Positions 52,561-60,793 of a stretch of 64,000 nt of DNA are shown piece by piece. Position numbers and translations under genes: made by a program. The DNA comes from Lewinella cohaerens DSM 23179. GTDB lineage: Bacteria; Bacteroidota; Bacteroidia; Chitinophagales; Saprospiraceae. Position 1 is the stretch's first letter, and every line of letters starts with the position of its first letter. Under the pieces are notes generated by a model that was given only the letters and a program-made list of their open reading frames with translations, was not told where the DNA came from and did not search any database. The stretch covers positions 102,474 through 166,473 of the forward strand of contig NZ_KB903539.1 of assembly GCF_000379805.1 (NCBI RefSeq), in the 5' to 3' direction.

Positions 52561-53397
52561 ATGAAAAATACGCTCATTTTAGCACTGATACTCAGTGTTA
52601 CCAACCCAGTACTAACGCAGAACTATAAACCATCCACAACAAAACAGTATCAGTCTTTGATTGATGAAGTGTTTATCCTTACTTTATTTGTCGATACTGA
52701 AGTCGATTATTGGACAGATGAAGAGCAGGCTTATTATGTAGATGAATTGCATAAGAGTCAGGCTTGGCTCATAGATCAAGCTTGGCGCTATGACCAATAT
52801 CTAACTTTTAATAACGACTATTTTTTACGAAATAATGAGATCGTATATATAGAAGAAGCCAGCCGAAGCTCTAGCTTTCAATTATTGAATAAGGTGATGA
52901 GAGAAATGAATCATGATGGGATTGACGAATTCATGGATTATAATAATTTCGATTTCACGAAGCAAAAGCTAAAGGTGGTCCTTTTTGTAAAAAGCAATAG
53001 CCGTAGCCATGCCTACAATTATTGGTCTAATAGCGAGGTAGATGTAGCAGTGGTGTATTGTCGTTCTACGATGGGGATGCAGACAGATCATAAGACTATT
53101 TCTCATGAAATTTTGCACCAGTTTGGCGCTTGGGATTTATATTTTGGAACCAGCCAATCGGAAGAGAAAGCGGCACGATTAAAGGAACTTTACCCTAATT
53201 CAACAATGATTAGCACCTGGCTCAATTGGGAGGCAGAAGTAGACGAACTCACTGCTTGGAGAGTAGGTTGGAATACAGAATTTAAACCACTTTATAACGA
53301 ATTTACACCCGTCAGGGATAGCAAAAGGAGCAGCAGTTCCCGCCAAAAAACGACGATTACCATACCGATGAGAAGGAAGAGGACGGGTGGGGGTTAA
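52561..53397 (+). CDS. Exported zinc metallopeptidase-like hypothetical protein
   Basis: The 278-residue protein has a signal peptide (ending PVLTQ) and a zinc-binding motif HEILHQFGAWD (about 183-193; His, Glu, His, with an Asp where metzincins have a third His/Asp). A downstream DELTAWRVGW helix completes the active-site region typical of reprolysin-like families. The last ~25 residues (SSSRQKTTITIPMRRKRTGGG) are Ser/Arg-rich, low-complexity and unlike the rest, which may reflect an altered reading frame at the 3' end or a basic tail. No family name is assigned. Confidence 0.72.
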   Translation: MKNTLILALILSVTNPVLTQNYKPSTTKQYQSLIDEVFILTLFVDTEVDYWTDEEQAYYVDELHKSQAWLIDQAWRYDQYLTFNNDYFLRNNEIVYIEEASRSSSFQLLNKVMREMNHDGIDEFMDYNNFDFTKQKLKVVLFVKSNSRSHAYNYWSNSEVDVAVVYCRSTMGMQTDHKTISHEILHQFGAWDLYFGTSQSEEKAARLKELYPNSTMISTWLNWEAEVDELTAWRVGWNTEFKPLYNEFTPVRDSKRSSSSRQKTTITIPMRRKRTGGG

Positions 53398-53521
53398 ATG
53401 TATTAGCACCAATGAAGACATGTGAGGTTCATTCGAAAAGCAAGCCTGTATTATTAATTAGGTGCCAATTGTTGATGTTTTTTTATCACCATCTACGCTG
53501 TAATAAGCTCTCATCAGAATT

Positions 53522-54877
53522 ATGAAAAAGAATATCTGCCTTTTTGCAATTTTTATATTAATCACCATTCAATCATTTGGTCAAAGAAGAACGTATGATT
53601 CTTTATTTGAAAATCAGGTTGATGTGTATACTCGAGATGGAAATATAGTATTTGAAAACAATTCAGCCAATTCACTAACAATCGAAATTTGGCGAAATAA
53701 CAATAAGGTTGATGAGTTTTTATTGTCTCCTGATATTGGATTACCTGATCAAAATAAATTCTTTCAAAGAAGAAGTATTTCTTCTTCAAGAGAGATTGTG
53801 AATTTCAATAAGATAAGTAAGGATGTAGAGGGCAGCTATTTCAAAATAAATTACGATGAAGCCGCCTATAATAATGATATTGAAATAATAAAAGAAGAAA
53901 TAGAAAGCGACAAAGTAATGGACACAGATATTCCTTTTCGGAATTCTGCCCTTAGAATGTTAGGGGCTGATGAACTATTGTTTTATAGTAATCTATATTC
54001 TATTGCTGTTTCGAACGATACTGCTGAGGAAAAATTTAGTAAAGCCGTAGAAGCATTCACGAAAAAAACGCTACTTAGCAAAATTGATAATGAGAGAGCA
54101 AGAATCGCTGCTACAGGACATCTTGATTTGGCAAAAAGGTTGAACGATACTTCTCAAGATCAGGAGATCCTTAAGTATGGCAACTACTGTACAGAGCGAT
54201 ATGTACGGAATGAGCCTACGAAGCATTTTTTTAATATAATAGATTTTCATTTTTACCCACGTCATACTCTAATTTTAGGAATATCTTATCCAGTCCAGTC
54301 AACCCTGAGATCGTTTCAAGGAGAGAAGTACTCATTAGGAGAGTTAAATTCTAAAAGTCCTATAAGCCAGACTTTCTCAATCGATGTAACTGGAACAATA
54401 CTGGGAAGACAGCAAAGGTTCTATGATGGTAGATTTTTATTTTCATATGGTGGATTTTATGAGAAGGGGCAGACTTTCTATTCAAAGGAAATCAATGCAG
54501 ATTTTCCACTAAATACTGGCTATACTCATCGGAAATTTGGTTTACAAGCTGGTACAGGAGCCAGATGGTTGGAAAATAATCAACTGATGGGGTTAGAGGG
54601 AGAAGTATTGATTGGCTATTCACAAATCGAGGAAGCAGAAGTAGCGTTAGATAACTCCGAATCTCCTTCTAGTTTCAGTATCGGAACTTATGATGACTCC
54701 TATGGTGCTTTATTATGGAGAGCAAGGATAAAAGTCGATATAAAGTATGTAATACTTGCATTTGATTACAAGAGAGAATTTGCGATTGGAAAAGGAGTCC
54801 CAGTAGACCGTTTCTATTTAACGAGCTATTATTTAACGCTAGGAATCCCAATTCATAGAGTTTTGAAAATAAAGTAA
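53522..54877 (+). CDS. Hypothetical exported protein, probable beta-rich C-terminus
   Basis: The 451-residue protein has a signal peptide (…LITIQSFGQ). Residues ~25-230 are mixed alpha/beta with many Asn and Asp. From about 240 the sequence shows repeated aromatic/glycine-rich strands (FHFYPRHTLILGISY, YDGRFLFSYGGFYEKGQ, KFGLQAGTGARW, GLEGEVLIGYSQ, ALLWRARIKVDIKYVILAFDYKREF), which suggests a small outer-membrane beta-barrel. The family is not recognised. It lies after the metallopeptidase gene with a 124-base gap. Confidence 0.65.
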   Translation: MKKNICLFAIFILITIQSFGQRRTYDSLFENQVDVYTRDGNIVFENNSANSLTIEIWRNNNKVDEFLLSPDIGLPDQNKFFQRRSISSSREIVNFNKISKDVEGSYFKINYDEAAYNNDIEIIKEEIESDKVMDTDIPFRNSALRMLGADELLFYSNLYSIAVSNDTAEEKFSKAVEAFTKKTLLSKIDNERARIAATGHLDLAKRLNDTSQDQEILKYGNYCTERYVRNEPTKHFFNIIDFHFYPRHTLILGISYPVQSTLRSFQGEKYSLGELNSKSPISQTFSIDVTGTILGRQQRFYDGRFLFSYGGFYEKGQTFYSKEINADFPLNTGYTHRKFGLQAGTGARWLENNQLMGLEGEVLIGYSQIEEAEVALDNSESPSSFSIGTYDDSYGALLWRARIKVDIKYVILAFDYKREFAIGKGVPVDRFYLTSYYLTLGIPIHRVLKIK

Positions 54878-54968
54878 GAAAGTACTTAACCATGCTAGTA
54901 CCGTGGGACATGAAGTCGCTATAAATACGCTCTTAATGCCGGGTATAGACTTCCAAACCGCTGAAACA

Positions 54969-55091
54969 GCGAACCGAACAGGTGAGCCCGGTAAACGGAG
55001 TGCGCAGGGACTAAGGGCGGTAGCGGTACCGCAGGTGAGAGCGGACGACCTGACGCCCCGCCGGTGGCGGTAGGCGGAGGCCCCAAAAAGG
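54969..55091 (+). repeat. Dispersed GC-rich repeat, family 2, copy E
   Basis: Homologous to 11198-11304 (GCGAACCGAACAGGTGAG at the left end, a CCTGACGCC block on the right). It has internal palindromes GCGGTAGCGGTACCGC and CCGCCGGTGGCGG. It lies between two convergent genes. Confidence 0.7.
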
Positions 55092-55129
55092 AATTATTAT
55101 GGATGTTTGGCATCCACTAAAATGAAGCG

Positions 55130-56515
55130 TTAAACCTCCGTCTTCAACCAATCTCCACGACGAAATAGAATAAAAGCCAAAGCTGTAAGCACCATTTCTG
55201 CAATGATGATCGCCCAAGTGACGCCGGCCACGCCATACCCCAGATAAAGCCCGAGATAATATCCCATTGGAATCTCAACGATCCAAAAGGAAATGATATT
55301 GATCATCATTGGTGTATGTGTATCTCCAGCACCGTTAAAGGCTTGACTGAAGATCATACCAAAACCATAGAGGGTGTAGCCCAATGCGAATATCTTCAAG
55401 GCCGTAGTACCTGCCTCAAGAACAGCGGGCGTATCATCGAAGAAAAGGATCAGGTGAGGGGCGAATAACAGGTAGACGATAGAAATAATGCCTAAAAAAC
55501 CACCGGCCATCATGGCGGCCAATTTCACGGAGCGTATCGCCCGATCGGGTTCTTTTGCGCCCAGATTTTGGCCTACGAGTGTAGCGGTGGCATTGGATAA
55601 TCCCCAGGCAGGCAGGAGGGTAAAGATGATCAAGCGAATAGCAATGGTATAGCCCGCCACGGCTTCACTACCAAATTTGGAAACAATTCTCATCAGGAAT
55701 ACCCAGCTGGCAGAGGCAATGATGTATTGCATGGCGCCCGAAGAAGCAATCCGGCCTAGTCGTTTGAGGATACCCCAGTCGAGGCGCCAACCGCCCGCCC
55801 GAAGTTGAATGGTGCCACGACCGCCAAAAAGAATGTAAAGCTGGAAAGCGACCCCAATACCACGACCAATAGTGGTGGCTACCGCTGCACCCGTAACGCC
55901 CATTGCCGGAATGGGCCCGAAGCCGTGAATGAAAATAGGGTCAAGAATAATATTAATACCGTTGGCCAACCACAAGGCTCGCATGGCGTAAGCGGCATCT
56001 CCCGCGCCACGGAAAATACCATTGAGCAAGAAAAGAAGCATGATGACTGCATTGCTGCCAAAAAGCAAACGGGTATAGTTTTTACCTGAAGCAATCAAAG
56101 TTTCACTTCCTCCCATCATCCTCAGTATATCCTCTGCATAAATAACACCGGGGATTCCCAGGATAAAACTCACCCCAATGGCCATATAGATGGCTTGTTT
56201 AGCTACACGCGAGGCATTGGCCTGGTCTTTTTGCCCAATATAGCGGGCGATCATAGCTACCGGTGCCGTACTGATCCCGATGGCAATGGCGTAGACCAAG
56301 GTGATGACCGCCTCGGTGAGCCCAACAGTAGCCACCGCATCGGGGCTAACCTTTGCAACAAAATAAGCATCGACCAAGGCAAATAAAGACTCCATAGCCA
56401 TCTCCAGTACCATGGGGATACTGAGCATCACAATCGCCTTTTTTATAGAACCGGAGGTATAGTCGTACTCATCTCCGCGAATAGCAGCGCGGAAGAGTTG
56501 GAGGAGTTTTTGCAT
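55130..56515 (-). CDS. MATE family multidrug/cation exporter
   Basis: The 461-residue protein has twelve predicted membrane segments in two homologous halves with MATE signatures: IVMLSIPMVLEMAMESLFALVDAYFVAKV at the start, GNAVIMLLFLLNGIFRGAGDAAYAM, and in the second half PAWGLSNATATLVGQNLGAKEPDRA and FSQAFNGAGDTHTPM. It exports organic cations or drugs in exchange for Na+ or H+. The start at 56515 (MQKLLQLFRAA) is chosen over a longer frame without family similarity. Confidence 0.94.
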   Translation of the reverse strand: MQKLLQLFRAAIRGDEYDYTSGSIKKAIVMLSIPMVLEMAMESLFALVDAYFVAKVSPDAVATVGLTEAVITLVYAIAIGISTAPVAMIARYIGQKDQANASRVAKQAIYMAIGVSFILGIPGVIYAEDILRMMGGSETLIASGKNYTRLLFGSNAVIMLLFLLNGIFRGAGDAAYAMRALWLANGINIILDPIFIHGFGPIPAMGVTGAAVATTIGRGIGVAFQLYILFGGRGTIQLRAGGWRLDWGILKRLGRIASSGAMQYIIASASWVFLMRIVSKFGSEAVAGYTIAIRLIIFTLLPAWGLSNATATLVGQNLGAKEPDRAIRSVKLAAMMAGGFLGIISIVYLLFAPHLILFFDDTPAVLEAGTTALKIFALGYTLYGFGMIFSQAFNGAGDTHTPMMINIISFWIVEIPMGYYLGLYLGYGVAGVTWAIIIAEMVLTALAFILFRRGDWLKTEV

Positions 56516-56910
56516 GAGGGAATTTTGGTTAGGCCGAATTAGGCTTTTTCTTTGACCGCCGTGGTGCAAAGGCACAGATTATTGCTCAAAGGTCTGTTTT
56601 TGTGGGAATAGTTCCGGTATTAAATAATATTTATCTCTTTTCCAGAGTTTTTATTTAATCGACTACCTTTTGCGTATTCTACTGCAATGAGTAAACCCAC
56701 TGAAGCATTCTCCCCCCGCTTCTGTAAGTGTAACCCAGATAAAGTCTTTTGATTTTTTGATTTAAAATTATTATTCATCCGTAACGAATTTAGTGCGGAG
56801 GGTAATAATAGACCAGTAGCTGTAATAAATACCAAGCTTAAAGTGAATTGGGCCCTGCCCAAAGCACCTGGGTATTGGTATACTTAATCATACCCTAAAA
56901 CTATTCTGCT
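56516..56910. other. Intergenic region upstream of the eCIS regulator
   Basis: The 395 bases hold no supported gene. A minus-strand frame (up to 80 codons, 56620-56862) has no domain and is not called. The region must carry the promoters of the MATE and LuxR-type genes. No exact TAnnTTTG element was found by eye. Confidence 0.5.
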
Positions 56911-57528
56911 ATGTCTACGCCTATTTACCTTCTGGGGAAAACTCCTTTGGTCATCCTTGGCCTTGAAAGTGTCTTGAACGACACTTCTTACAATTTCAAA
57001 AAAAGTTTTTTGCTGGGAAAGGACGAGTTCTGTCCAAACTGCTCATCAGCCTTCTTACTTTTCGTTCAGTTGAATGAAGAAAAAAGCAAACGTTTCACTT
57101 GTCTGAAAAGAATAATTAAAAATTACCCACTGGCGCGACTTATTGTGCTCCACGACACCACGGACGTGAAACACATAAAAGCCTGTTTTCGACTTGGCGT
57201 AAGCGCCTATTTATTGTCGAGCATTTGTGCCGCCGATGTTCGCAAAGCCATCCAGGCGGTCTCTGATGGGCAGACTTACCTTGATCCCATCTTGAGCCAA
57301 TATTGGGCGAGCCAGACCATGGGCTTAGGTAATGATAATTTATCCCTTACCCGTCGGGAAAAAGAAGTCCTCAACTTAATTGTAGAAGAATACACGACCA
57401 AAGAGATTGCCAAGCAGCTTTATATCAGCCCATGCACGGCAGAAACTCATCGGATGAATATCATTCATAAAATGGGAGTCAGGAATACGGCCGGAGTTGT
57501 TCGTGAGGCTGTCCGGATGGGGTGGTGA
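56911..57528 (+). CDS. LuxR/NarL-type response regulator with degenerate receiver, next to eCIS genes
   Basis: The 205-residue protein has a receiver-like N-terminus (about 3-125: LIVLHDTTDVKHIKACFRLGVSAYLLSSICAADVRKAIQAVSDGQTYLDP). The phospho-acceptor Asp position reads FLLFVQLNEE, without Asp, and the acidic pocket is missing. The C-terminal NarL/LuxR HTH (about 140-205: LTRREKEVLNLIVEEYTTKEIAKQLYISPCTAETHRMNIIHKMGVRN) is intact. It lies 133 bases upstream of the eCIS genes in the same direction and is a candidate controller of the cluster. A weak GGAAAACC/GGTTTTCC hairpin (57539-57572) follows. Confidence 0.88.
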   Translation: MSTPIYLLGKTPLVILGLESVLNDTSYNFKKSFLLGKDEFCPNCSSAFLLFVQLNEEKSKRFTCLKRIIKNYPLARLIVLHDTTDVKHIKACFRLGVSAYLLSSICAADVRKAIQAVSDGQTYLDPILSQYWASQTMGLGNDNLSLTRREKEVLNLIVEEYTTKEIAKQLYISPCTAETHRMNIIHKMGVRNTAGVVREAVRMGW

Positions 57529-57661
57529 TGTTTCTCATGGAAAACCACTAGATTTTATATTCAGGGTTTTCCTTGATGTTTATTGGGTTAGTTATCAGCA
57601 ATTTGTGGGGGTCTAAGTAATACTGCCAAGTAGCTGTTTTAACCTAATTACCTATTACCTC

Positions 57662-58270
57662 ATGCCAATAGTACGCGATACCATCGCCGATACTTTATCC
57701 ATTCTCAGGCTGACCCTTGAAAATGGGCTGGATGATATCGAAACTAATACAGACGATGCTGTTGAACTTAACAATATCGCCTTCTGGGATATGGCGAGTA
57801 CTGACCCACGAGCCGTAAGTAATAGCATCATTGTAACGCTGGTCAAAACAGAGGAGGAGTTTGCAATGAAAAACCGGCCGGCACACCGCCGTAATCCGGT
57901 TACAGGTAGCTTGGAGTATGTTAACCCACCTGTCTTTTTAAACCTTCATGTACTCTTCACGGTAAACACGCCTAACTATGATACCGCGCTTACCTATCTA
58001 TCAAGAATCATCGGTTTTTTTCAACACCAGCGTGTTTTCACGGAAAATAATTCCTCTGTTCCTAATGATGTCAATATCGACACCTTCCACTTCAATGTGA
58101 GCATGTTGTCTCCCTCGTTGGAGCAGCTCAACCATTTATGGGGGATACTAGGAGGGAGGATGCTACCCAGCGTGTTGTACCGGTTCCAGATTCAGCGCAT
58201 CGAATACATCGATCAGCCTGAACCTGCACCACAGATTGAAACCATTATTGTTAACGAACAACTCTATTAA
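57662..58270 (+). CDS. DUF4255 / Pvc16-like tail terminator (cap) protein of the eCIS
   Basis: The 202-residue protein matches DUF4255: IADTLSILRLTLENGL, a long loop with NSIIVTLVKTEEE, NPPVFLNLHVLFTVNTPNYDTALTYLSRIIGFFQHQRVF and LNHLWGILGGRMLPSVLYRFQIQRI. In PVC, AFP and related contractile injection systems (Pvc16) this protein caps the distal end of tube and sheath and stops their polymerisation. It is first in the operon here, as in many Bacteroidota eCIS loci, and the next gene starts 2 bases after its stop. Confidence 0.93.
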   Translation: MPIVRDTIADTLSILRLTLENGLDDIETNTDDAVELNNIAFWDMASTDPRAVSNSIIVTLVKTEEEFAMKNRPAHRRNPVTGSLEYVNPPVFLNLHVLFTVNTPNYDTALTYLSRIIGFFQHQRVFTENNSSVPNDVNIDTFHFNVSMLSPSLEQLNHLWGILGGRMLPSVLYRFQIQRIEYIDQPEPAPQIETIIVNEQLY

Positions 58271-58272
58271 CA

Positions 58273-59064
58273 ATGGGCTTCATCATCAAATATCAACGGG
58301 TAATTAAGCTACACTTTTGGCAGTACCATTGGTTACTAAAAGGAGCAGACGTATTGGTTTTACCTCCCACGGGGAGTACACAAGCTGTTCAAGAGAGAAT
58401 TATCGCTTACGATTTGAGAAATGTACTCAAGGTAAGTTTGACAGCCACGTCACAAAAGGAATTAGAAAAAAGAGGTCTGGTTTTTAAAGCAAATACGACC
58501 GGAGCAATTATAGTAAGCAAGGATGGTTACACGGAAGCCGATGATTCCTTTAGGCTCAGTTTTGCGGTAAGCTTAATTGACCCCGAGTGGCCTTCTTACA
58601 CCTTGACCGGTGTGACGGACATTCAACACCAGGTCTTTCACTTGACCAATTTTGGTCGCGTACCTGCTGCCCGCACTTTACTGACGGATGGCGGAAATGA
58701 GACGCTACGTACCAGCCACTTTATTCCCAAGCAGGGGAGGGTGGTTCGTTTGCCACAATTGGTAGCGGGCACTGCTACGACCATCGACGTTTTTGATGCT
58801 TTAAGCACGGCCGTCACCCCTGCGCTGAGTTTTACGTTTCCGGCGATCGCTGGACAAGAAGAATACGAATTGGATTGCCGCTCCCTGCGAGAGGGGCTTT
58901 ACCGTTTTTCCGGAGGAAATATCGACCCCATTACACAATACCTTGGACTAGAAAACCAGCCTGCATTGATAGGAGTGGTAGATCTATTTACCAAAGATTG
59001 GGAAGGAGCTGGTGACCCTGCTCAAGAAGGATCGGAGTACGATATTCGGCTTGCTGCGCCTTAG
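58273..59064 (+). CDS. Unrecognised eCIS-cluster protein
   Basis: The 263-residue soluble protein has no signal peptide. It has an N-terminal part with LPPTGSTQAVQERIIAYDLRNVLKVSLTATSQKELEKRGLVFKANTTGAIIVSKDG, a middle beta-rich part (SFAVSLIDPEWPSYTLTGV, FHLTNFGRVPAARTLLTDGG) and an end with DLFTKDWEGAGDPAQEGSEYDIRLAAP. I know no family for it. Its position between the Pvc16-like cap gene (2-base gap) and the sheath gene makes a structural or assembly role likely. Composition resembles its neighbours. A hairpin with flanking direct repeats starts at its 3' end. Confidence 0.8.
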   Translation: MGFIIKYQRVIKLHFWQYHWLLKGADVLVLPPTGSTQAVQERIIAYDLRNVLKVSLTATSQKELEKRGLVFKANTTGAIIVSKDGYTEADDSFRLSFAVSLIDPEWPSYTLTGVTDIQHQVFHLTNFGRVPAARTLLTDGGNETLRTSHFIPKQGRVVRLPQLVAGTATTIDVFDALSTAVTPALSFTFPAIAGQEEYELDCRSLREGLYRFSGGNIDPITQYLGLENQPALIGVVDLFTKDWEGAGDPAQEGSEYDIRLAAP

Positions 59065-59200
59065 TATTGCGCAGAAAATAAAATGCGATTTTTTTAGGTT
59101 TCCCAAATAGTTAACACACTTAAATGAATCGTTTTGTCAACTATTTTGGAAACAAAACCGCATTTTATTTTCGTGCTGTTCCTTCGTATTGCGCAGAAAA
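59052..59200. repeat. Imperfect ~40-bp inverted repeat flanked by 27-bp direct repeats upstream of the sheath genes
   Basis: The arms GAAAATAAAATGCG...AATAGTTAAC (from about 59074) and their inverted partner ending GCATTTTATTTTC (to about 59172) form one long hairpin. TGCTG..CCTT.GTATTGCGCAGAAAA occurs at 59052-59078 and again at 59174-59200. The left direct repeat overlaps the last codons and stop of the unknown gene at 58273. This could be a small inserted element or an attenuator/processing hairpin before sheath expression. Confidence 0.7.
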
Positions 59201-59245
59201 AAATTAAAGAAAATGATTTTGCCAAAACTCATAAATATCTGATAT

Positions 59246-60706
59246 ATGCCCACTAATTATGCTATTCCAGGCGTGTACGTAGAGGAGATTACCAAATTCC
59301 CTCCTGCCGTCGCTCAGGTAGAAACAGCAATTCCGGCTTTCGTTGGCTATACGGAACGCAGGCTAGATGCCAACGGCGGCACCCTGGCCCAGGATACGCC
59401 CGTGAGGATTTCCTCCATGACCGAATTTGAAACACTATTCGGCAATGCTCCCCGCCTAACGGTGACGGAGGTGCGCCTGGATGCGGATAACAACATTCTG
59501 GGGGCTACAATCAGTACCTCGTTTTACCTGCATCATGCTGTGCAGATGTTTTACGCCAATGGCGGCGGCGACTGCTACATCGTATCAGTTGCGGCGGCGC
59601 CCGGCTTTACCGGCGGCTACGTTTCCGGAGAAATATTGAGTGGAGTCAATGCCCTCGAACTGGTAGACGAACCCACGCTCATCTGTTTTCCTGATGCTGC
59701 TGGCAATGATGATGGAGGAATTTCCACATCCCTGCAAGTCAGAGCGCTTCAGCTTTGTGCGGAGTTGGGAGATCGCTTTACTATTTGTGATACGCTGTTG
59801 GGAGACCCGCTAGGAGCGACCTTCCGCAACGAAATTGGTATTAATAATCTAAAATACGGAGCCGCGTATACGCCCTGGCTACAAGCCACTTTTGCCAAGA
59901 ACCTGACTTTTGAGGAATTGAGCACGGGCATCTTTACCCGTAACGGTGTTAGCGGATTGGCCTTAGAAGCACTCACCACGGATACAGCTACGCAAACGCT
60001 GATTACAACTTACCGTGCCAATTTGGGCGTAGAAACTGCCGATCAGCTGGCAGACCGGGAATTAGCTTTACGCAACAACTTTGGCTTGTACAAAGCGATT
60101 ATTGCAGCTATCAACGGTTTACCCCTCGCGATGCCCCCGAGTGGCGCGATTGCTGGCGTCTACGCGACAGTGGATCGTACTCGCGGCGTATGGAAAGCCC
60201 CTGCGAATGTGAGCGTGAATTTGGTGACGGAACCAACTTCTGGTTTTACCCAAGGGCAGCTCGCCAATTTGAATATTGATCCCGTTGCCGGAAAATCTAT
60301 CAATGCGATCCGGACATTCACAGGGAAGGGCGTACTCGTTTGGGGTGCCCGTACCCTGGCTGGTAACGATAATGAATGGCGCTACATTAATGTTCGTCGC
60401 TTCTATAACATGGTTGAGGAATCAGTGAAGAAAGCTGCCGGGCAGTTTGTCTTTGAACCCAATGATGCCAATACCTGGGTGCGAGTGCAGGGAATGATTG
60501 AAAACTTTCTGACCCTTCAGTGGCGAGCGGGAGCATTGCAGGGAGCTAAACAGGAACACGCCTTTCAGGTAGCTGTAGGATTGGGTAAAACCATGACGGC
60601 TGATGATATTCTGAATGGCCGGATGATCGTACAGATTGCCATGGCACCTGTGCGCCCCGCCGAATTTATCATTCTGCGCTTCGAGCAAAAAATGCCTGAA
60701 TCTTAA
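59246..60706 (+). CDS. eCIS tail sheath protein 1
   Basis: The 486-residue contractile sheath protein is of the Pvc2/3/4 (phage tail sheath) family. N-terminal PGVYVEEITKFPPAVAQVETAIPAFVGYT, internal PPSGAIAGVYATVDRTRGVWKAPANV, and C-terminal NDANTWVRVQGMIENFLTLQWRAGALQGAKQEHAF...VQIAMAPVRPAEFIILRFEQ are hallmark segments. The sheath wraps the tube and contracts to drive it into target cells. It is closely similar to the next gene at both ends but shorter in the middle. A 181-base hairpin-bearing gap precedes it. Confidence 0.96.
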   Translation: MPTNYAIPGVYVEEITKFPPAVAQVETAIPAFVGYTERRLDANGGTLAQDTPVRISSMTEFETLFGNAPRLTVTEVRLDADNNILGATISTSFYLHHAVQMFYANGGGDCYIVSVAAAPGFTGGYVSGEILSGVNALELVDEPTLICFPDAAGNDDGGISTSLQVRALQLCAELGDRFTICDTLLGDPLGATFRNEIGINNLKYGAAYTPWLQATFAKNLTFEELSTGIFTRNGVSGLALEALTTDTATQTLITTYRANLGVETADQLADRELALRNNFGLYKAIIAAINGLPLAMPPSGAIAGVYATVDRTRGVWKAPANVSVNLVTEPTSGFTQGQLANLNIDPVAGKSINAIRTFTGKGVLVWGARTLAGNDNEWRYINVRRFYNMVEESVKKAAGQFVFEPNDANTWVRVQGMIENFLTLQWRAGALQGAKQEHAFQVAVGLGKTMTADDILNGRMIVQIAMAPVRPAEFIILRFEQKMPES

Positions 60707-60793
60707 TCTGACTTGCGCCATTTGCCAAAAGGCTAACTTAATTATTGACCACCTTCATCCATCCTTTATTGGACGGATATCATAAATCCTATT

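Noticed and set aside
56620..56862. Minus-strand frame of up to 80 codons upstream of the eCIS regulator
   Set aside because: No domain, signal or conserved feature, Lys/Asn-rich content typical of AT-rich spacer, and it fills the promoter region of two genes.
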